Source of the DNA: Actinomycetes bacterium
GTDB taxonomy: Bacteria; Actinomycetota; Acidimicrobiia; Acidimicrobiales; Bog-793
NCBI GenBank assembly: GCA_021791795.1
Contig: JAJYVX010000002.1
Coordinates: forward strand, 21,841 to 62,068
Reading direction: 5' to 3'
Length of the DNA stretch: 40,228 bases
Shown here in pieces: positions 27,691-36,870 of this stretch. Each line of letters begins with the position of its first letter. Position 1 is the stretch's first letter. A program made the translations under genes and the position numbers. The notes under the pieces were generated by a model. The model was not told where the DNA came from. It searched no databases and saw only the letters and a list, made by a program, of their open reading frames with translations.

Positions 27691-28494
27691 ATGGCTCCGA
27701 TAGCTGAGGCTCGTTCCCGTGTGGCCCGCTTCCGCCACGAGCAGTTCCGTGCCCGCGATCTGAGGGAGGCGAAGGGCACCGCGACGGTCACCGTGTTGAT
27801 CCCGGCGCGGGACGAGTCGAGGACCATCGGCCCGATCGTCCATTGCGTCCGCCGCGAGCTCTGTGCGCCCGGCGGAGCCGGACTCGTCGACGACCTCGTC
27901 GTCGTCGACGACGCCTCGAGCGACGACACGGCCGCGGTGGCCGCCGCGGCCGGAGCAGAGGTGCTCGCCGGCCCGGGGGTGGGAAAGGGCGGTGCCATGA
28001 GCCTCGCCCGGGGAAGAGGGGACCTGGTCGTCTTTCTCGACGGCGATGTGACCAACTTCGGCCCGCACTTCGTCACGGGCGCGCTCGGTCCGCTCCTCTT
28101 CTGCCGCGACGTCACGCTCGTGAAGGGCGCCTACGTGCGCGAGCCGGCGTCCCGCCTGGCGCCGCCCGCCGGTGGGGGGCGGGTGACCGAGCTCGTAGCG
28201 AAGCCGCTCGTCTCCCTTCTCTTCCCCGAGCTCTGCACGCTTGCCGACATGTCACAGCCGCTCGCCGGCGAGACGGCGGTGCGCCGGGAGGTCCTCGACG
28301 CCGTCGCCCTCGAGCCTGACTACGGGGTCGAGATCGGTCTTCTTATCGACGTGGCGAGGAGGTACGGGACCTCGGCCGTGGCCGAGGTCGACCTCGGGGT
28401 GCGCCAGCACCGCAACAGACCGCTCGGCGAGCTCTCTCACCAAGCCAGGCAGGTCATGGAGGCGATGCTGTCGCGAGCGGGGGTGATCACGTGA
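27691..28494 (+). CDS. gpgS: Glucosyl-3-phosphoglycerate synthase
   Basis: GT-A (GT81) glycosyltransferase that makes glucosyl-3-phosphoglycerate, the precursor of glucosylglycerate and of the primer for methylglucose lipopolysaccharides. It is 267 residues from ATG 27691. Motifs: VLIPARDESRTIG, VVVDDASSDDTAAVA, GKGGAMSLA, FLDGDVTNFGPHFV (DxD-type metal site), GGGRVTELVAKPLVSLLFPEL, QPLAGETAVRRE and YGVEIGLLIDVA. All of these match mycobacterial GpgS. It lacks part of the N-terminal extension and about 40 C-terminal residues of the ~324-residue mycobacterial enzyme. It is followed by otsA, so the two nucleotide-glucose-consuming compatible-solute enzymes are together. The phosphatase GpgP is not seen in the window. 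Confidence 0.92.
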   Translation: MAPIAEARSRVARFRHEQFRARDLREAKGTATVTVLIPARDESRTIGPIVHCVRRELCAPGGAGLVDDLVVVDDASSDDTAAVAAAAGAEVLAGPGVGKGGAMSLARGRGDLVVFLDGDVTNFGPHFVTGALGPLLFCRDVTLVKGAYVREPASRLAPPAGGGRVTELVAKPLVSLLFPELCTLADMSQPLAGETAVRREVLDAVALEPDYGVEIGLLIDVARRYGTSAVAEVDLGVRQHRNRPLGELSHQARQVMEAMLSRAGVIT

Positions 28495-28552
28495 GCGGGG
28501 GTTCCGGCGTGCGCGGGGTTCCGGTGTGAGCGGGGTTCCGGTGTGAGCGGGG
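28491..28552 (+). repeat. Tandem copies of the otsA start region
   Basis: GTGAGCGGGG(G)TTCCGGT is repeated at 28491 (18 bp), 28509 (17 bp, one GTGAG to GTGCG change) and 28526 (17 bp), and begins again at 28543, where it is the start of otsA. Each perfect copy carries GTG AGC GGG. The copies occupy different reading frames because of the 17 bp period. Confidence 0.85.
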
Positions 28553-29973
28553 GCAGGCCGAGACTCGTCGTCGCGTCGAACCGCGGCCCGTTCACTCTCG
28601 AGGAGCGCAGTGACGGTTCGGTTGCTCTGCACCCCGGTGCCGGCGGCCTCGCCCCTTCGCTCGCCGCCGCGCTCGCCGGGAGGACCGACACCGTCTGGGT
28701 GGCCGCAGCCTTGAGTCCTGCCGACCGCACGGCAGCCGGCCGGTCGGAGGACGTCGCCGTCGAGTCGGATCAGAGCGGCCTCGCGCTGCGCTTCGTCGAC
28801 ATCGACGACGAGACCTTCCGGAGCGCCTACGACGTGGTCGCGAACGCCACGTTGTGGTTCTCGTTCCATGGGCTCTTCGACGCGTCGAGGAGGCCGCTCT
28901 TCGACCGCCGCTTCTACGAGGCCTGGGAGAGGTACCGCCTCTACAACCTTGCCTTCGCCGCGGCGGTCGACGCGGTGGCGGCACCCGGAGCGGTGGTGCT
29001 CGTGAACGACTACCACCTGCTGCTGACGGGCTCCGCCCTGGCGCAGGCGCGGCCCGACCTCTTCACTGTCCACTTCTCTCACACTCCCTTCCCGGGCGCC
29101 GAGGAGCTCGAACTGCTGCCCCCGTCGGTACGCGCCGAGCTGCTCGGCTCCATGAGCTGTTTCGGGGCGTGCGGCTTCCACACGGCGCGGTGGGCGGGCG
29201 GCTTCCGCCGATGCGCGGACGCGGCCGGGATCGAGGCACCCCCGACGTTCCATGCCGGCCTCGGGGCGGATCTCGAGCGCTTGCGAGCGTTGGCCGGGAG
29301 CGAGGCCGTGGGCCGGCATGCGAGCGCCCTCGAGGAGCGCTTCTCGGGCAGGAGGCTCATCGTCCGCTCGGACCGGATCGAGCTCTCGAAGAACATCCTC
29401 CGTGGCCTCAGGGCCTTCGACCTCGTCCTTCACGAGCATCCGGCACTGAGAGGCCGTGTGACCATGCTCTCTCGCGGCTACCCGAGCCGCGAGGGGCTGC
29501 CCGAGTACCTCGCCTACAGGGCCGAGGTCGAGCACCTGACCGAGCTCGTGAACGAGCGGTGGGCCACCTCGACCTGGACGCCGGTCGAGCTCGACGTCGA
29601 CGACGAGTTCTCGGCGACGGTCGCGGCTCTCATGCGCTACGACGTCCTCCTCGTCAATCCCGTCCGGGACGGCATGAACCTCGTTGCGAAGGAGGGGCCG
29701 AGCCTGAACACGCGCGACGGGGTGCTCGTGCTCTCGCGCTTCGCCGGGGCCTACGAGGATCTCGGTGAGGACGCTCTCTCGATCCACCCCTTCGACGTCT
29801 CCGACACCGCTGATGCTCTCGTGCGGGCGCTCGAGATGCCCGCGGGAGAGCGGAGCCGCCGTGCGGCGGCGCTCCGCAGCAAGGCGCAGCACCTCGCCCC
29901 GGCGGCGTGGCTCGAACAGGTGCTCTCCGAAGCGCGCCTGTCGGGGCGGGCTGTCACACGCCCCTCTTGCTGA
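28543..29973 (+). CDS. otsA: Trehalose-6-phosphate synthase (GT20)
   Basis: Transfers glucose from a nucleotide sugar to glucose 6-phosphate. It is 476 residues from GTG 28543. The N-terminus is RLVVASNRGPF followed by the glycine loop GAGGLAPSL. It then has WFSFHGLFD, VNDYHLLL, HFSHTPFPGAEEL, the sugar-nucleotide-binding segment RSDRIELSKNILRGLRAF (DRxDxxKGI-like, with changes) and NPVRDGMNLVAKE. The changes DRIELSKN from the usual DRLDYIKG are notable but keep the Arg and Lys. Its stop lies 20 bp inside the convergent otsB gene. Together with otsB it completes the OtsAB trehalose route. Confidence 0.9.
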   Translation: MSGGRPRLVVASNRGPFTLEERSDGSVALHPGAGGLAPSLAAALAGRTDTVWVAAALSPADRTAAGRSEDVAVESDQSGLALRFVDIDDETFRSAYDVVANATLWFSFHGLFDASRRPLFDRRFYEAWERYRLYNLAFAAAVDAVAAPGAVVLVNDYHLLLTGSALAQARPDLFTVHFSHTPFPGAEELELLPPSVRAELLGSMSCFGACGFHTARWAGGFRRCADAAGIEAPPTFHAGLGADLERLRALAGSEAVGRHASALEERFSGRRLIVRSDRIELSKNILRGLRAFDLVLHEHPALRGRVTMLSRGYPSREGLPEYLAYRAEVEHLTELVNERWATSTWTPVELDVDDEFSATVAALMRYDVLLVNPVRDGMNLVAKEGPSLNTRDGVLVLSRFAGAYEDLGEDALSIHPFDVSDTADALVRALEMPAGERSRRAAALRSKAQHLAPAAWLEQVLSEARLSGRAVTRPSC

Positions 29974-30784
29974 GAAGTTCGGCGGCGGCGACGAGGACGT
30001 CTCGCACCTGGGACGGGTCGACGAGGACGTAGTCGGCCTGCTCGAGCAGCTGTGGCGGCGCCTCCGTGCTCGAGACGGCGACCCGGAGCACGCTCGCCCG
30101 CCCGGTCGCGGCAACCTCGCCGAGGGCCTCGAAACCGAGCAGGTCGCTCACGTCGTCCCCGAAGAACAGGAACCTGAGGAGGCGTCCGGACCCGTGGGGC
30201 GCGAGGCGGCCGACCCACTCGAGGAGAACGCTCCCCTTGTCGATCCCGACCGGAGGCACGAGCTCGACGCTTGCCCTGCCCTTCCTCAAGGCCAACCCGC
30301 TCGCCACGGCTGCCCGGTCGGCCAGGGCGGTGGCAGCGCGCGCCACGGCGGCGGGATCCGCCGCCCTGCGCCAGTGGAGCGTGAAGCCGAAGACCTTGTC
30401 CTCGAGCTCGGATCCGTCCGGCATCGAGGAGAGCACGAGGCCGCGGGCATGCTCGACGGCCGGCTGCCAGGCAAGAGCCGCATCCGCCGTCTCGATCGCG
30501 CCGCCGGACGAGTGCTCGAGACCGTGCAGCCCGTAAGCCTGGATCGCACCGGGCATGTCGCCGAGGCGCAGCTTCGAGACGATGAAGCCTGCCGGGCGCC
30601 CCGACACGACGCAGACGACCGCGAGGTGTGCCGAGAGCTCGCGCAGGGCTTCGACAGCACCCTCGAGCGGGGCCGCGGCCGCCGGGTCCGTGACGACGGG
30701 GGCGAGGGTCCCGTCGAAGTCGGTGAAGAGCGCTGTGCGGGCGGGGTCCTCGACGAGAAACGCGACGATCGAGTCGTGGCTCAA
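29954..30784 (-). CDS. otsB: Trehalose-6-phosphate phosphatase (HAD family)
   Basis: Dephosphorylates trehalose 6-phosphate. It is 276 residues from TTG 30784, which overlaps the DUF3263 stop (TTGA); the longer track ORF reads through that gene in another frame. HAD motifs: I, FTDFDGTLAPVV with both aspartates; II, VVSGRPAGF; III, the lysine in GIDKGSVLLEWVG; IV, FFGDDVSDLLGFEAL. The cap region (AYGLHGLEHS, LHWRRA) fits OtsB. Because gpgS is in the same cluster and no GpgP is seen, a dual role on glucosyl-3-phosphoglycerate is conceivable but unsupported by sequence. It overlaps the otsA tail by 20 bp. Confidence 0.9.
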   Translation of the reverse strand: MSHDSIVAFLVEDPARTALFTDFDGTLAPVVTDPAAAAPLEGAVEALRELSAHLAVVCVVSGRPAGFIVSKLRLGDMPGAIQAYGLHGLEHSSGGAIETADAALAWQPAVEHARGLVLSSMPDGSELEDKVFGFTLHWRRAADPAAVARAATALADRAAVASGLALRKGRASVELVPPVGIDKGSVLLEWVGRLAPHGSGRLLRFLFFGDDVSDLLGFEALGEVAATGRASVLRVAVSSTEAPPQLLEQADYVLVDPSQVRDVLVAAAELLSKRGV

Positions 30785-31038
30785 CGTGGTGGCTGGAGAG
30801 CCGCTCCTCCGGAGATGCGGGCCTTCTCGCGTAATCTCGTCCTCCGCTCCAGCCGCTTCATCACGAGGGGGTCGTACTCGACAGCCTCCGGCGAGCCCGC
30901 GAGCCGCCGCAGGGCGGCGTAGTAGGCAGCCGGAGTGCAGCCGAGTCGCTCGCGTATCGCACGCTCCTTCGTCGGTGACGAGAGCCACCAGTCACGCTCG
31001 ATGTCGAGGATCGTGCGCTCCCTCGAACTGAGTGCCAT
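30781..31038 (-). CDS. DUF3263 family protein
   Basis: An 85-residue basic protein from ATG 31038; the track start adds 14 residues with no family match. The pattern ALSSRERTILDIERDWW, then KERAIRERLGCTPAAYYAALRRL and EYDPLVMKRLERRTRLREKAR is that of the actinobacterial DUF3263 family. The middle looks like a helix-turn-helix with a resemblance to sigma-factor region 4, so DNA binding is plausible but unproven. It is the first gene of a pair with otsB (TTGA overlap), which might link it to trehalose or stress control. It is divergent from ccdA across a 106 bp gap. Confidence 0.8.
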   Translation of the reverse strand: MALSSRERTILDIERDWWLSSPTKERAIRERLGCTPAAYYAALRRLAGSPEAVEYDPLVMKRLERRTRLREKARISGGAALQPPR

Positions 31039-31144
31039 GCACAGACGACAATGCCAATTAAGGCGGTGCGAAGCAAGCATTGCGCCTTCCGCCGGGCGCG
31101 GCGGGTGACGCGCCGGCCTCGTTTTCCGCTATGCAGTAGGCCGG

Positions 31145-31897
31145 ATGGCCCCCGGTGTCAGCTATTTCGCGGCATTTGGAGGAGGTGTCGCCTCCTTCCT
31201 GTCGCCATGCGTGCTCCCGATAGTGCCCGGTTACCTGTCGCTCGTGACCGGGCTTGACCTCAGCGCGCTCGAGGGTGGCGTGAGGCAGCATGCCGTGCGC
31301 ATCGTGCGGGAGACGGCGCTCTTCATGGTCGGTTTCGCCGCGGTGTTCATCCTGCTCGCCGTCACCGCCACCTCGGTCGGCCAGGCGGTCGTGCGAAACC
31401 ATGTCCTGCTCACGCGCGTGAGCGGCGCGGTCATGCTCGCGATGGCCGTGTTCCTCGCGGCCGGGCTCGTCATGAACGCCTCCTTCCTCTACCGGGAGGC
31501 GCGGTTCCACCCCGACCTCTCCCGTTTCGGGCTCCTCGCCGCGCCCGTCGCCGGCGTCGCCTTCGGCTTCGGCTGGACGCCGTGTCTCGGGCCGATCCTC
31601 TCCTCGATCATCGCCCTTGCCGCAAGCAGCGCGAGCCCGGGGAGCGGAGCGCTTCTGCTCGCCGTCTACTCTCTCGGGCTCGGAGTCCCCTTCCTCGTGG
31701 TGGGGCTCGGCTTCACCCGGCTCACCGGAGCTCTCAAGTGGGTGCGCCGGCACTCCCGCGCCGTCACGCTCATCTCGATCACCGTGTTAGCGGCGTTCGG
31801 CGTGCTCCTCGTCCTCGACCGCCTGACGGAGGTGACAAGCCTGCTCGAGACGGCCATGCGTGCGGTCGGCCTCGGCCGCCTTGTCAAGCTGGGATGA
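31145..31897 (+). CDS. ccdA: Cytochrome c biogenesis protein CcdA (thiol-disulfide electron transfer)
   Basis: Six-helix membrane protein that carries reducing equivalents across the membrane to extracytoplasmic thioredoxin-like proteins. It is 250 residues from ATG 31145. The two functional cysteines lie in FLSPCVLPIVPGY (helix 1) and FGWTPCLGPILSS (helix 4). The hydrophobic segments are evenly spaced, and the length matches the short CcdA form. TATGCA 9 nt before the ATG may be a -10 for a leaderless transcript. No resB/resC or thioredoxin partner is present; an amidase overlaps its end instead. Confidence 0.92.
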   Translation: MAPGVSYFAAFGGGVASFLSPCVLPIVPGYLSLVTGLDLSALEGGVRQHAVRIVRETALFMVGFAAVFILLAVTATSVGQAVVRNHVLLTRVSGAVMLAMAVFLAAGLVMNASFLYREARFHPDLSRFGLLAAPVAGVAFGFGWTPCLGPILSSIIALAASSASPGSGALLLAVYSLGLGVPFLVVGLGFTRLTGALKWVRRHSRAVTLISITVLAAFGVLLVLDRLTEVTSLLETAMRAVGLGRLVKLG

Positions 31898-33459
31898 TGC
31901 CCGAAGATCCACACGAGCAGAGTGCCGGCGTCGCCTACAGGGACGTCCCGGCGACGCTCGACGACCTCGCACACGGCACCATCACCTCGGCCGAGCTCGT
32001 GTCGACCCTCATCGAGCGGATCGAGGCGATCGACGCCGGCGGACCGCAGCTGAGAAGCGTGCTGCAACTCGACGAACGGGCTGTGGACGAGGCGGGAGAG
32101 CTCGACTCCGAGAGGCGGAGCGGGAGGCTGCGCGGTCCGCTTCACGGTCTGCCGGTCCTGGTGAAGGACAACCTCGACACCGCGGCACCGCTCGACACGA
32201 CGGCCGGCTCGTTCGCCCTCTCCGGCCCGGCGGGCCTCGACTGCCCGGTCGTCTCGCAGTTGCGGGCCGCCGGGGCGATACTGCTCGGGAAGGCGAACCT
32301 GTCGGAGTGGGCGAACTTCCGCGGGCGCCTATCGTCGAGTGGTTGGAGCGCCCGGGGCGGCCAGGTGCTCAACCCGCACGCCCTCAACCGGACGCCTGGA
32401 GGGTCGTCCGCCGGCTCGGCCGCCGCGGTGGCGGCTGGCCTTGTACCCTTCGCCGTCGGTACGGAGACGGACGGGTCGATCATATGTCCGTCCGCGCTCT
32501 GCGGTGTGGTCGGCCTCAAGCCCACCGTGGGACTGCTCAGCCGTACGGGCATCGTGCCGATCGCCTCCAGCCAGGACACCGCCGGGCCTATGGCGCGAAG
32601 CGTGGCCGGCGTCGCGCTCCTCCTCGAGGCGATGAGCGACGGACCGCTCGACGGGAGCGACGAGGCGATGCGGGCGCGACCGGCCCGGCGTGAGGGCGCC
32701 TACGTGCAAGCGGTCACCGGGGGTGTGGACGGGATGGCGGTGGGTTTCGTTCGGGGAGAAGGGGTGTCCGGCTACCACGACCGCGCCGATTGGCTCGCCG
32801 AGGCGGCCTGCGGGGCCCTCCGGGCAGCCGGGGCCAAGGTCGTCGACCCCGTGCCCGCACTGGACAGGGCATGGCAGGAGGATGAGATGACGGTCCTCTG
32901 CACCGAGTTCAAGGCCGGGCTCGAGCTGTACCTCAGGCGGAGGAGGAGCGCCCTCGCCGGGCGAGGCGAGGACGTCGGGGAGCTCCCCACGTCGCTCGAA
33001 GACGTCGTCGCCTTCAACGCGGGGTCACCGGCCGAGAGGCTCGACCTGTTCGGCCAGGACATCCTCGAGCTGTCGGCGGCTGCAGGAGGGCTCGACGGCT
33101 CCCCCTACCTCGAGGCGCGGGAACGCAATTGGTCGCGCACGAGGGCGGACGGGATCGACGCCCTCTGCGAGCGGCACGGCGTGCAGGCGCTCGTCGCCCT
33201 CGCCGCGGCACCCGCTTGGCAGATAGACCACGTCAACGGCGACAGCTACACAGGCTCGTCCTGGTCGGAGGCGGCCGTCGCCGGCTACCCCTCCCTCACC
33301 GTGCCGGTGGGAGACGTGCTCGGACTCCCCGTCGGAGTCACGGTCTACGGACCCGCCTGGAGCGAGGCGACGCTGCTCGCCATCGCCGGCTCGATCGAGC
33401 GTGCGCTCGGACCATGCAGGCGTCCCTCCTTCGCTCGCTCCGTGGCGATGCTCGCCTGA
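31894..33459 (+). CDS. Amidase (amidase signature family)
   Basis: Ser-cisSer-Lys hydrolase of 521 residues. The start is ATG 31894 (ATGA overlap with ccdA) or ATG 31897; the longer track ORF reads through ccdA out of frame. Catalytic elements: Lys in GLPVLVKDNLDT near residue 90, the glycine/serine-rich signature GGSSAGSAAAVAAG and GTETDGSIICPS with the nucleophile serine, then GLKPTVGLLSRTGIVPIASSQDTAGPM. The C-terminus (AGYPSLTVPVG, GLPVGVTVYGPAWSEATLL) is typical of stand-alone amidases rather than GatA. No gatB or gatC is present. Substrate unknown; peptide amides or aryl amides are possible. Confidence 0.88.
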   Translation: MMPEDPHEQSAGVAYRDVPATLDDLAHGTITSAELVSTLIERIEAIDAGGPQLRSVLQLDERAVDEAGELDSERRSGRLRGPLHGLPVLVKDNLDTAAPLDTTAGSFALSGPAGLDCPVVSQLRAAGAILLGKANLSEWANFRGRLSSSGWSARGGQVLNPHALNRTPGGSSAGSAAAVAAGLVPFAVGTETDGSIICPSALCGVVGLKPTVGLLSRTGIVPIASSQDTAGPMARSVAGVALLLEAMSDGPLDGSDEAMRARPARREGAYVQAVTGGVDGMAVGFVRGEGVSGYHDRADWLAEAACGALRAAGAKVVDPVPALDRAWQEDEMTVLCTEFKAGLELYLRRRRSALAGRGEDVGELPTSLEDVVAFNAGSPAERLDLFGQDILELSAAAGGLDGSPYLEARERNWSRTRADGIDALCERHGVQALVALAAAPAWQIDHVNGDSYTGSSWSEAAVAGYPSLTVPVGDVLGLPVGVTVYGPAWSEATLLAIAGSIERALGPCRRPSFARSVAMLA

Positions 33460-33487
33460 GCAAGGCCTGATCGCCGTCCTGCCCTGC

Positions 33488-33503
33488 GCCGTCCGGAGAC
33501 GGC
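33488..33503. terminator. Hairpin between convergent amidase and acnA
   Basis: GCCGTC, loop CGGA, GACGGC in the 64 bp gap between two convergent stops. It has the same CGGA/TCCG tetraloop as the groEL hairpin and no T-tract. Confidence 0.45.
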
Positions 33504-33523
33504 TCGGCCTCGCCCCGCCGCTG

Positions 33524-36235
33524 CTACGCGAGGGCGAGACGCCGGACCATGTAGTTGAGGATGCCGCCGTGGCGGAAGTACTCCGCCTCGCCCGGAGTGT
33601 CGATGCGCAGCTTGACGCCGAATTCCTTGTCGCCGGCGCGCACGGTGAGCCGCCTTCCGACGAGATCGGCCGCCGTGGTACCGGCTACACCTGACACCTC
33701 CACCACCTCGTGGCCGCTCAGGCCGAGGGACCCGACGCTTTCGCCGTCCTCGAACTGGAGGGGCAGCACTCCCATCCCGATCAGGTTGGAACGGTGTATG
33801 CGCTCGAAGCTCTCGGCGACGACAGCCCGGACGCCGAGGAGCATGGGACCCTTGGCCGCCCAGTCGCGTGACGAGCCGGAGCCGTACTCCTTCCCGGCGA
33901 GGATCACGAGCGGCACGCCCTCTGAGCGGTAGCGCTCGGCCGCCTCGAAGATCGTCATCTGCTCCTCGTCGGGCAGGTGCAGGGTGACCCCGCCCTCCGT
34001 GCCGGGGGCGAGGCGGTTGCGGATGCGCGTGTTGGCGAACGTGCCGCGCATCATGACCTCGTGGTTCCCGCGGCGGGACCCGTAGGAGTTGAACTGCGCC
34101 GGCTCCACTCCGTGCTCGACGAGCCACCTCCCGGCCGGGCTCGCCGTCTTGATGGACCCGGCCGGCGATATGTGGTCGGTCGTGACGCTGTCCCCGAGCA
34201 CGGCCAGCACCCGCGCCCCGCGCACGTCGGCGAGCGGCTCCGGCTCGGGAGTGAGGCCCTCGAAGAAGGGTGGTCGCTGCACGTAGGTGGAGGAGAGGTC
34301 CCAGGAGTAACGGTCGCCACCCGGGACATCGAGCGAGGTCCATGCCTCGCCGCCCGTGAAGACCGCCGCATAGTCCCTGCGGAACATGTCAGGCTCGACG
34401 GAGCTCTGCACCGCGGCGGAGACGTCTTGCAAGCTCGGCCAGATGTCGCGGAGGAACACGTCCTTCCCGTCGGCGCCGGTGCCGAGCGGCTCCGTCACGA
34501 GGTCGATGTCCATGCGCCCTGCGAGCCCGTAGGCGACGACGAGGGGAGGCGAGGCCAGGTAGTTCATGCGCACGTCAGGATGGATGCGCCCCTCGAAGTT
34601 CCTGTTCCCTGAGAGGACCGCCACACAAGCGAGGTCGTTCTCGTTGATCGCGGCCGAGATCTCGGGAAGGAGCGGGCCCGAGTTCCCGATGCACGTCGTG
34701 CAGCCGAACCCCACCAGTGCGAACCCGAGCCCGGCCAGCGGCTCGAGGAGCCCGGCGCGTTCGAAGTAGTCCACCGCGACTCTCGAGCCCGGGGCGAGGC
34801 TCGTCTTCACCCACGGCTTCGCCCTCAGCCCGCGGGCGGCGGCGTTCCGGGCGAGAAGCCCCGCGGCGAGCATGACCTGCGGGTTGGACGTGTTCGTGCA
34901 GGAGGTGATAGCGGCTATGACGACGCTCCCGTGGTCGAGCTCGAACGTCGTGCCGTCGCCGAGGGTGACCGGGACCGGCTTGCTCGCGTGGCCGTTCGAC
35001 TCGGCCGTCGAGCTCTCGCCGCCGTCGGGCAGGACCTTGGGCAGAGCCTCGGCGAAACGCGCCTTCGCTCTCGCGAGCCCCACCCGGTCCTGCGGTCTGG
35101 CCGGTCCGGCCAGGCTCGGCTCCACACTCGAGAGGTCGAGCTCGACGTGCTCGCTGTAGGCGGGTTGCGCAGACGGATCGTGCCAGATGCCCTGGGTCTT
35201 GGCGTAGGCCTCGACGAGGCTCAGCAGCTCGGCCGGCCGTCCCGTGAGCGCGAGGTAGCGAAGGGTCTCCTCGTCGATCGGGAAGATGGTGACGGTCGAG
35301 CCGTACTCCGGCGACATGTTGCCGATGGTCGCCCTGTTCTCGAGCGGAACACTTGCGACGCCGGGGCCGTAGCACTCGACGAACTTGCCGACCACGCCGT
35401 GGGCGCGGAGCAACTCCGCGATCGTGAGCACGAGGTCCGTGGCCGTGGCACCTTCGGGCAGCTCGCCGCCGAGGCGGAGGCCGACAACGGGTGGGACGAG
35501 CATCGAGATGGGCTGCCCGAGCATGGCGGCCTCTGCCTCGATCCCTCCGACTCCCCAGGCGAGGATGCCGAGGCCGTTCACCATGGGGGTGTGGCTGTCG
35601 GTCCCGACGACGCTGTCGGGGTACGCCGCCCCTTCGGCGTCCACGTAGACGACCCTGCTCAGGTACTCGAGGTTGACCTGGTGGCAGATGCCGGTGCCCG
35701 GCGGCACCACCCTCAGGTCGGAGAACGCCTGCTGGCCCCAGCGCAGGAAGCGGTAGCGCTCCCGGTTGCGCTCGTACTCGAGCGCGGTGTTGACGGCCAT
35801 GGCGTCGGGGCGGGCGTACACGTCGGCGACGACCGAGTGGTCGACGACGAGGTCGACCGGCAGCTGCGGATTGATGCCCGCAGGCTTCCCGCCGAGCGTG
35901 TCGACCGCGTCCCGCATGGCCGCGAGGTCGACGACGCAAGGCACGCCGGTGAAGTCCTGCAGCAGGACGCGTGCCGGTGAGAACGCGATCTCCCTCGTCG
36001 GTGTCACCCCACGGCCCGCGTCGCGGGCGATCGCCTCCACGTCCTCGGGACGCACGTGCAGACCGTCGGTGTGCCGGAGAAGGTTCTCGAGCAGGAGCTT
36101 CAGCGAGAAGGGCACCCGGCTCAGGTCGCAGAGCTCGGAAAGAGCGGAAAGCGCGTGGATCGCATAGGTGTCGTCGGCCACACGAAGGGTCCGGCGCGAT
36201 CCGAAGGTGTCCGAAGGAGGCTGTTCCGATGCCAT
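33524..36235 (-). CDS. acnA: Aconitate hydratase A
   Basis: [4Fe-4S] enzyme interconverting citrate and isocitrate. It is 903 residues from ATG 36235 with GGAGG 5 nt upstream. It has the AcnA/IRP layout: [57 protein letters not shown], the cluster cysteines in [10 protein letters not shown] and [14 protein letters not shown], and the C-terminal swivel domain with [28 protein letters not shown] and [17 protein letters not shown]. An alanine/serine-rich linker of about 20 residues ([15 protein letters not shown]) is inserted before the cluster domain. It acts on the product of gltA, encoded about 16 kb away on the same strand. Confidence 0.97.
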   Translation of the reverse strand: MASEQPPSDTFGSRRTLRVADDTYAIHALSALSELCDLSRVPFSLKLLLENLLRHTDGLHVRPEDVEAIARDAGRGVTPTREIAFSPARVLLQDFTGVPCVVDLAAMRDAVDTLGGKPAGINPQLPVDLVVDHSVVADVYARPDAMAVNTALEYERNRERYRFLRWGQQAFSDLRVVPPGTGICHQVNLEYLSRVVYVDAEGAAYPDSVVGTDSHTPMVNGLGILAWGVGGIEAEAAMLGQPISMLVPPVVGLRLGGELPEGATATDLVLTIAELLRAHGVVGKFVECYGPGVASVPLENRATIGNMSPEYGSTVTIFPIDEETLRYLALTGRPAELLSLVEAYAKTQGIWHDPSAQPAYSEHVELDLSSVEPSLAGPARPQDRVGLARAKARFAEALPKVLPDGGESSTAESNGHASKPVPVTLGDGTTFELDHGSVVIAAITSCTNTSNPQVMLAAGLLARNAAARGLRAKPWVKTSLAPGSRVAVDYFERAGLLEPLAGLGFALVGFGCTTCIGNSGPLLPEISAAINENDLACVAVLSGNRNFEGRIHPDVRMNYLASPPLVVAYGLAGRMDIDLVTEPLGTGADGKDVFLRDIWPSLQDVSAAVQSSVEPDMFRRDYAAVFTGGEAWTSLDVPGGDRYSWDLSSTYVQRPPFFEGLTPEPEPLADVRGARVLAVLGDSVTTDHISPAGSIKTASPAGRWLVEHGVEPAQFNSYGSRRGNHEVMMRGTFANTRIRNRLAPGTEGGVTLHLPDEEQMTIFEAAERYRSEGVPLVILAGKEYGSGSSRDWAAKGPMLLGVRAVVAESFERIHRSNLIGMGVLPLQFEDGESVGSLGLSGHEVVEVSGVAGTTAADLVGRRLTVRAGDKEFGVKLRIDTPGEAEYFRHGGILNYMVRRLALA

Positions 36236-36354
36236 GTCGTCCTCCGTCTCGTCGTGGCGTTCCGCTGGGCGACCCTACCGGCTGGTGCGTCGCCGTCGTC
36301 AGCCTCCGCCCTGTGGCGACTCCTCACGGATGGCGAGACGTTGCGTGAGGGTGC

Positions 36355-36846
36355 TCAGGAGCTGAGGCGGGTGGCGCCCGGGTTGACCCGGTCGCGCAGC
36401 CGCTCGAGGAGCCTCAGGAGCACCTCCCGTTCCTTCTTCTCGTAGAGGCCGTCGAAGACCTCCTCGAGGCGCGACCGGTGGCACTCGAGGGCCGCGACCA
36501 TCCTCGCCGTGCCCGCCGCCGTCAGCCTGGCGAACTGACCACGGCGGTCCTCCGGGCAACTCTGGCGCTCGGCAAGGCCGGCTTCGCACAGCCTGTCGAC
36601 AGCGCGCGTGAGCCCGCTCGGGGTGAGGGACGTCTGCGTGGCGAGATCGCTCATCCGCAGGCGCCGGCCGGGTGAGCGGGCCAGGCGGACGAGGACCTCG
36701 AAGCTCTGTGCGGGCAAGCCGTAGTCCCGCTCGAGCGAGGGACCGACTTGGCGCCGTAGTCCGGCGGCCGACTCGAAGACGAGCCCGGCGAGGGTTATCG
36801 GATCGACGGCTCGACAACCGTCCGAGTGCTCCCCAGCGCTTCCCAC
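36355..36846 (-). CDS. MarR-family transcriptional regulator
   Basis: Winged-helix repressor, 163 residues from GTG 36846. This start is preferred over TTG 36885 because TAGACT lies 7 nt before it and because the TTG falls inside a probable operator palindrome. The fold follows the MarR plan: N-terminal helix TLAGLVFESAAGLRRQVGPSLERDYGL, FEVLVRLARSPGRRLRMSDLATQTSLTPSGLTRAVDRLCEAGLAERQ (helix-turn-helix and recognition helix), the wing DRRGQFARLTAAG, and a C-terminal dimerisation helix. It is divergent from yceI, and the intergenic dyad suggests it controls both. Ligand unknown. Confidence 0.9.
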   Translation of the reverse strand: MGSAGEHSDGCRAVDPITLAGLVFESAAGLRRQVGPSLERDYGLPAQSFEVLVRLARSPGRRLRMSDLATQTSLTPSGLTRAVDRLCEAGLAERQSCPEDRRGQFARLTAAGTARMVAALECHRSRLEEVFDGLYEKKEREVLLRLLERLRDRVNPGATRLSS

Positions 36847-36853
36847 AGCTCGA

Positions 36854-36859
36854 AGTCTA
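36854..36859 (-). promoter_or_regulatory. Candidate -10 element for a leaderless marR transcript
   Basis: On the minus strand TAGACT ends 7 nt before GTG 36846. The palindrome at 36881-36890 overlaps the expected -35 position. Confidence 0.4.
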
Positions 36860-36870
36860 GCGAAAAGTGG

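Noticed and set aside
31582-31893. N-terminal extension of the amidase ORF
   Set aside because: Out-of-frame reading of ccdA; the ATGATG at 31894 with stop overlap is the better start.
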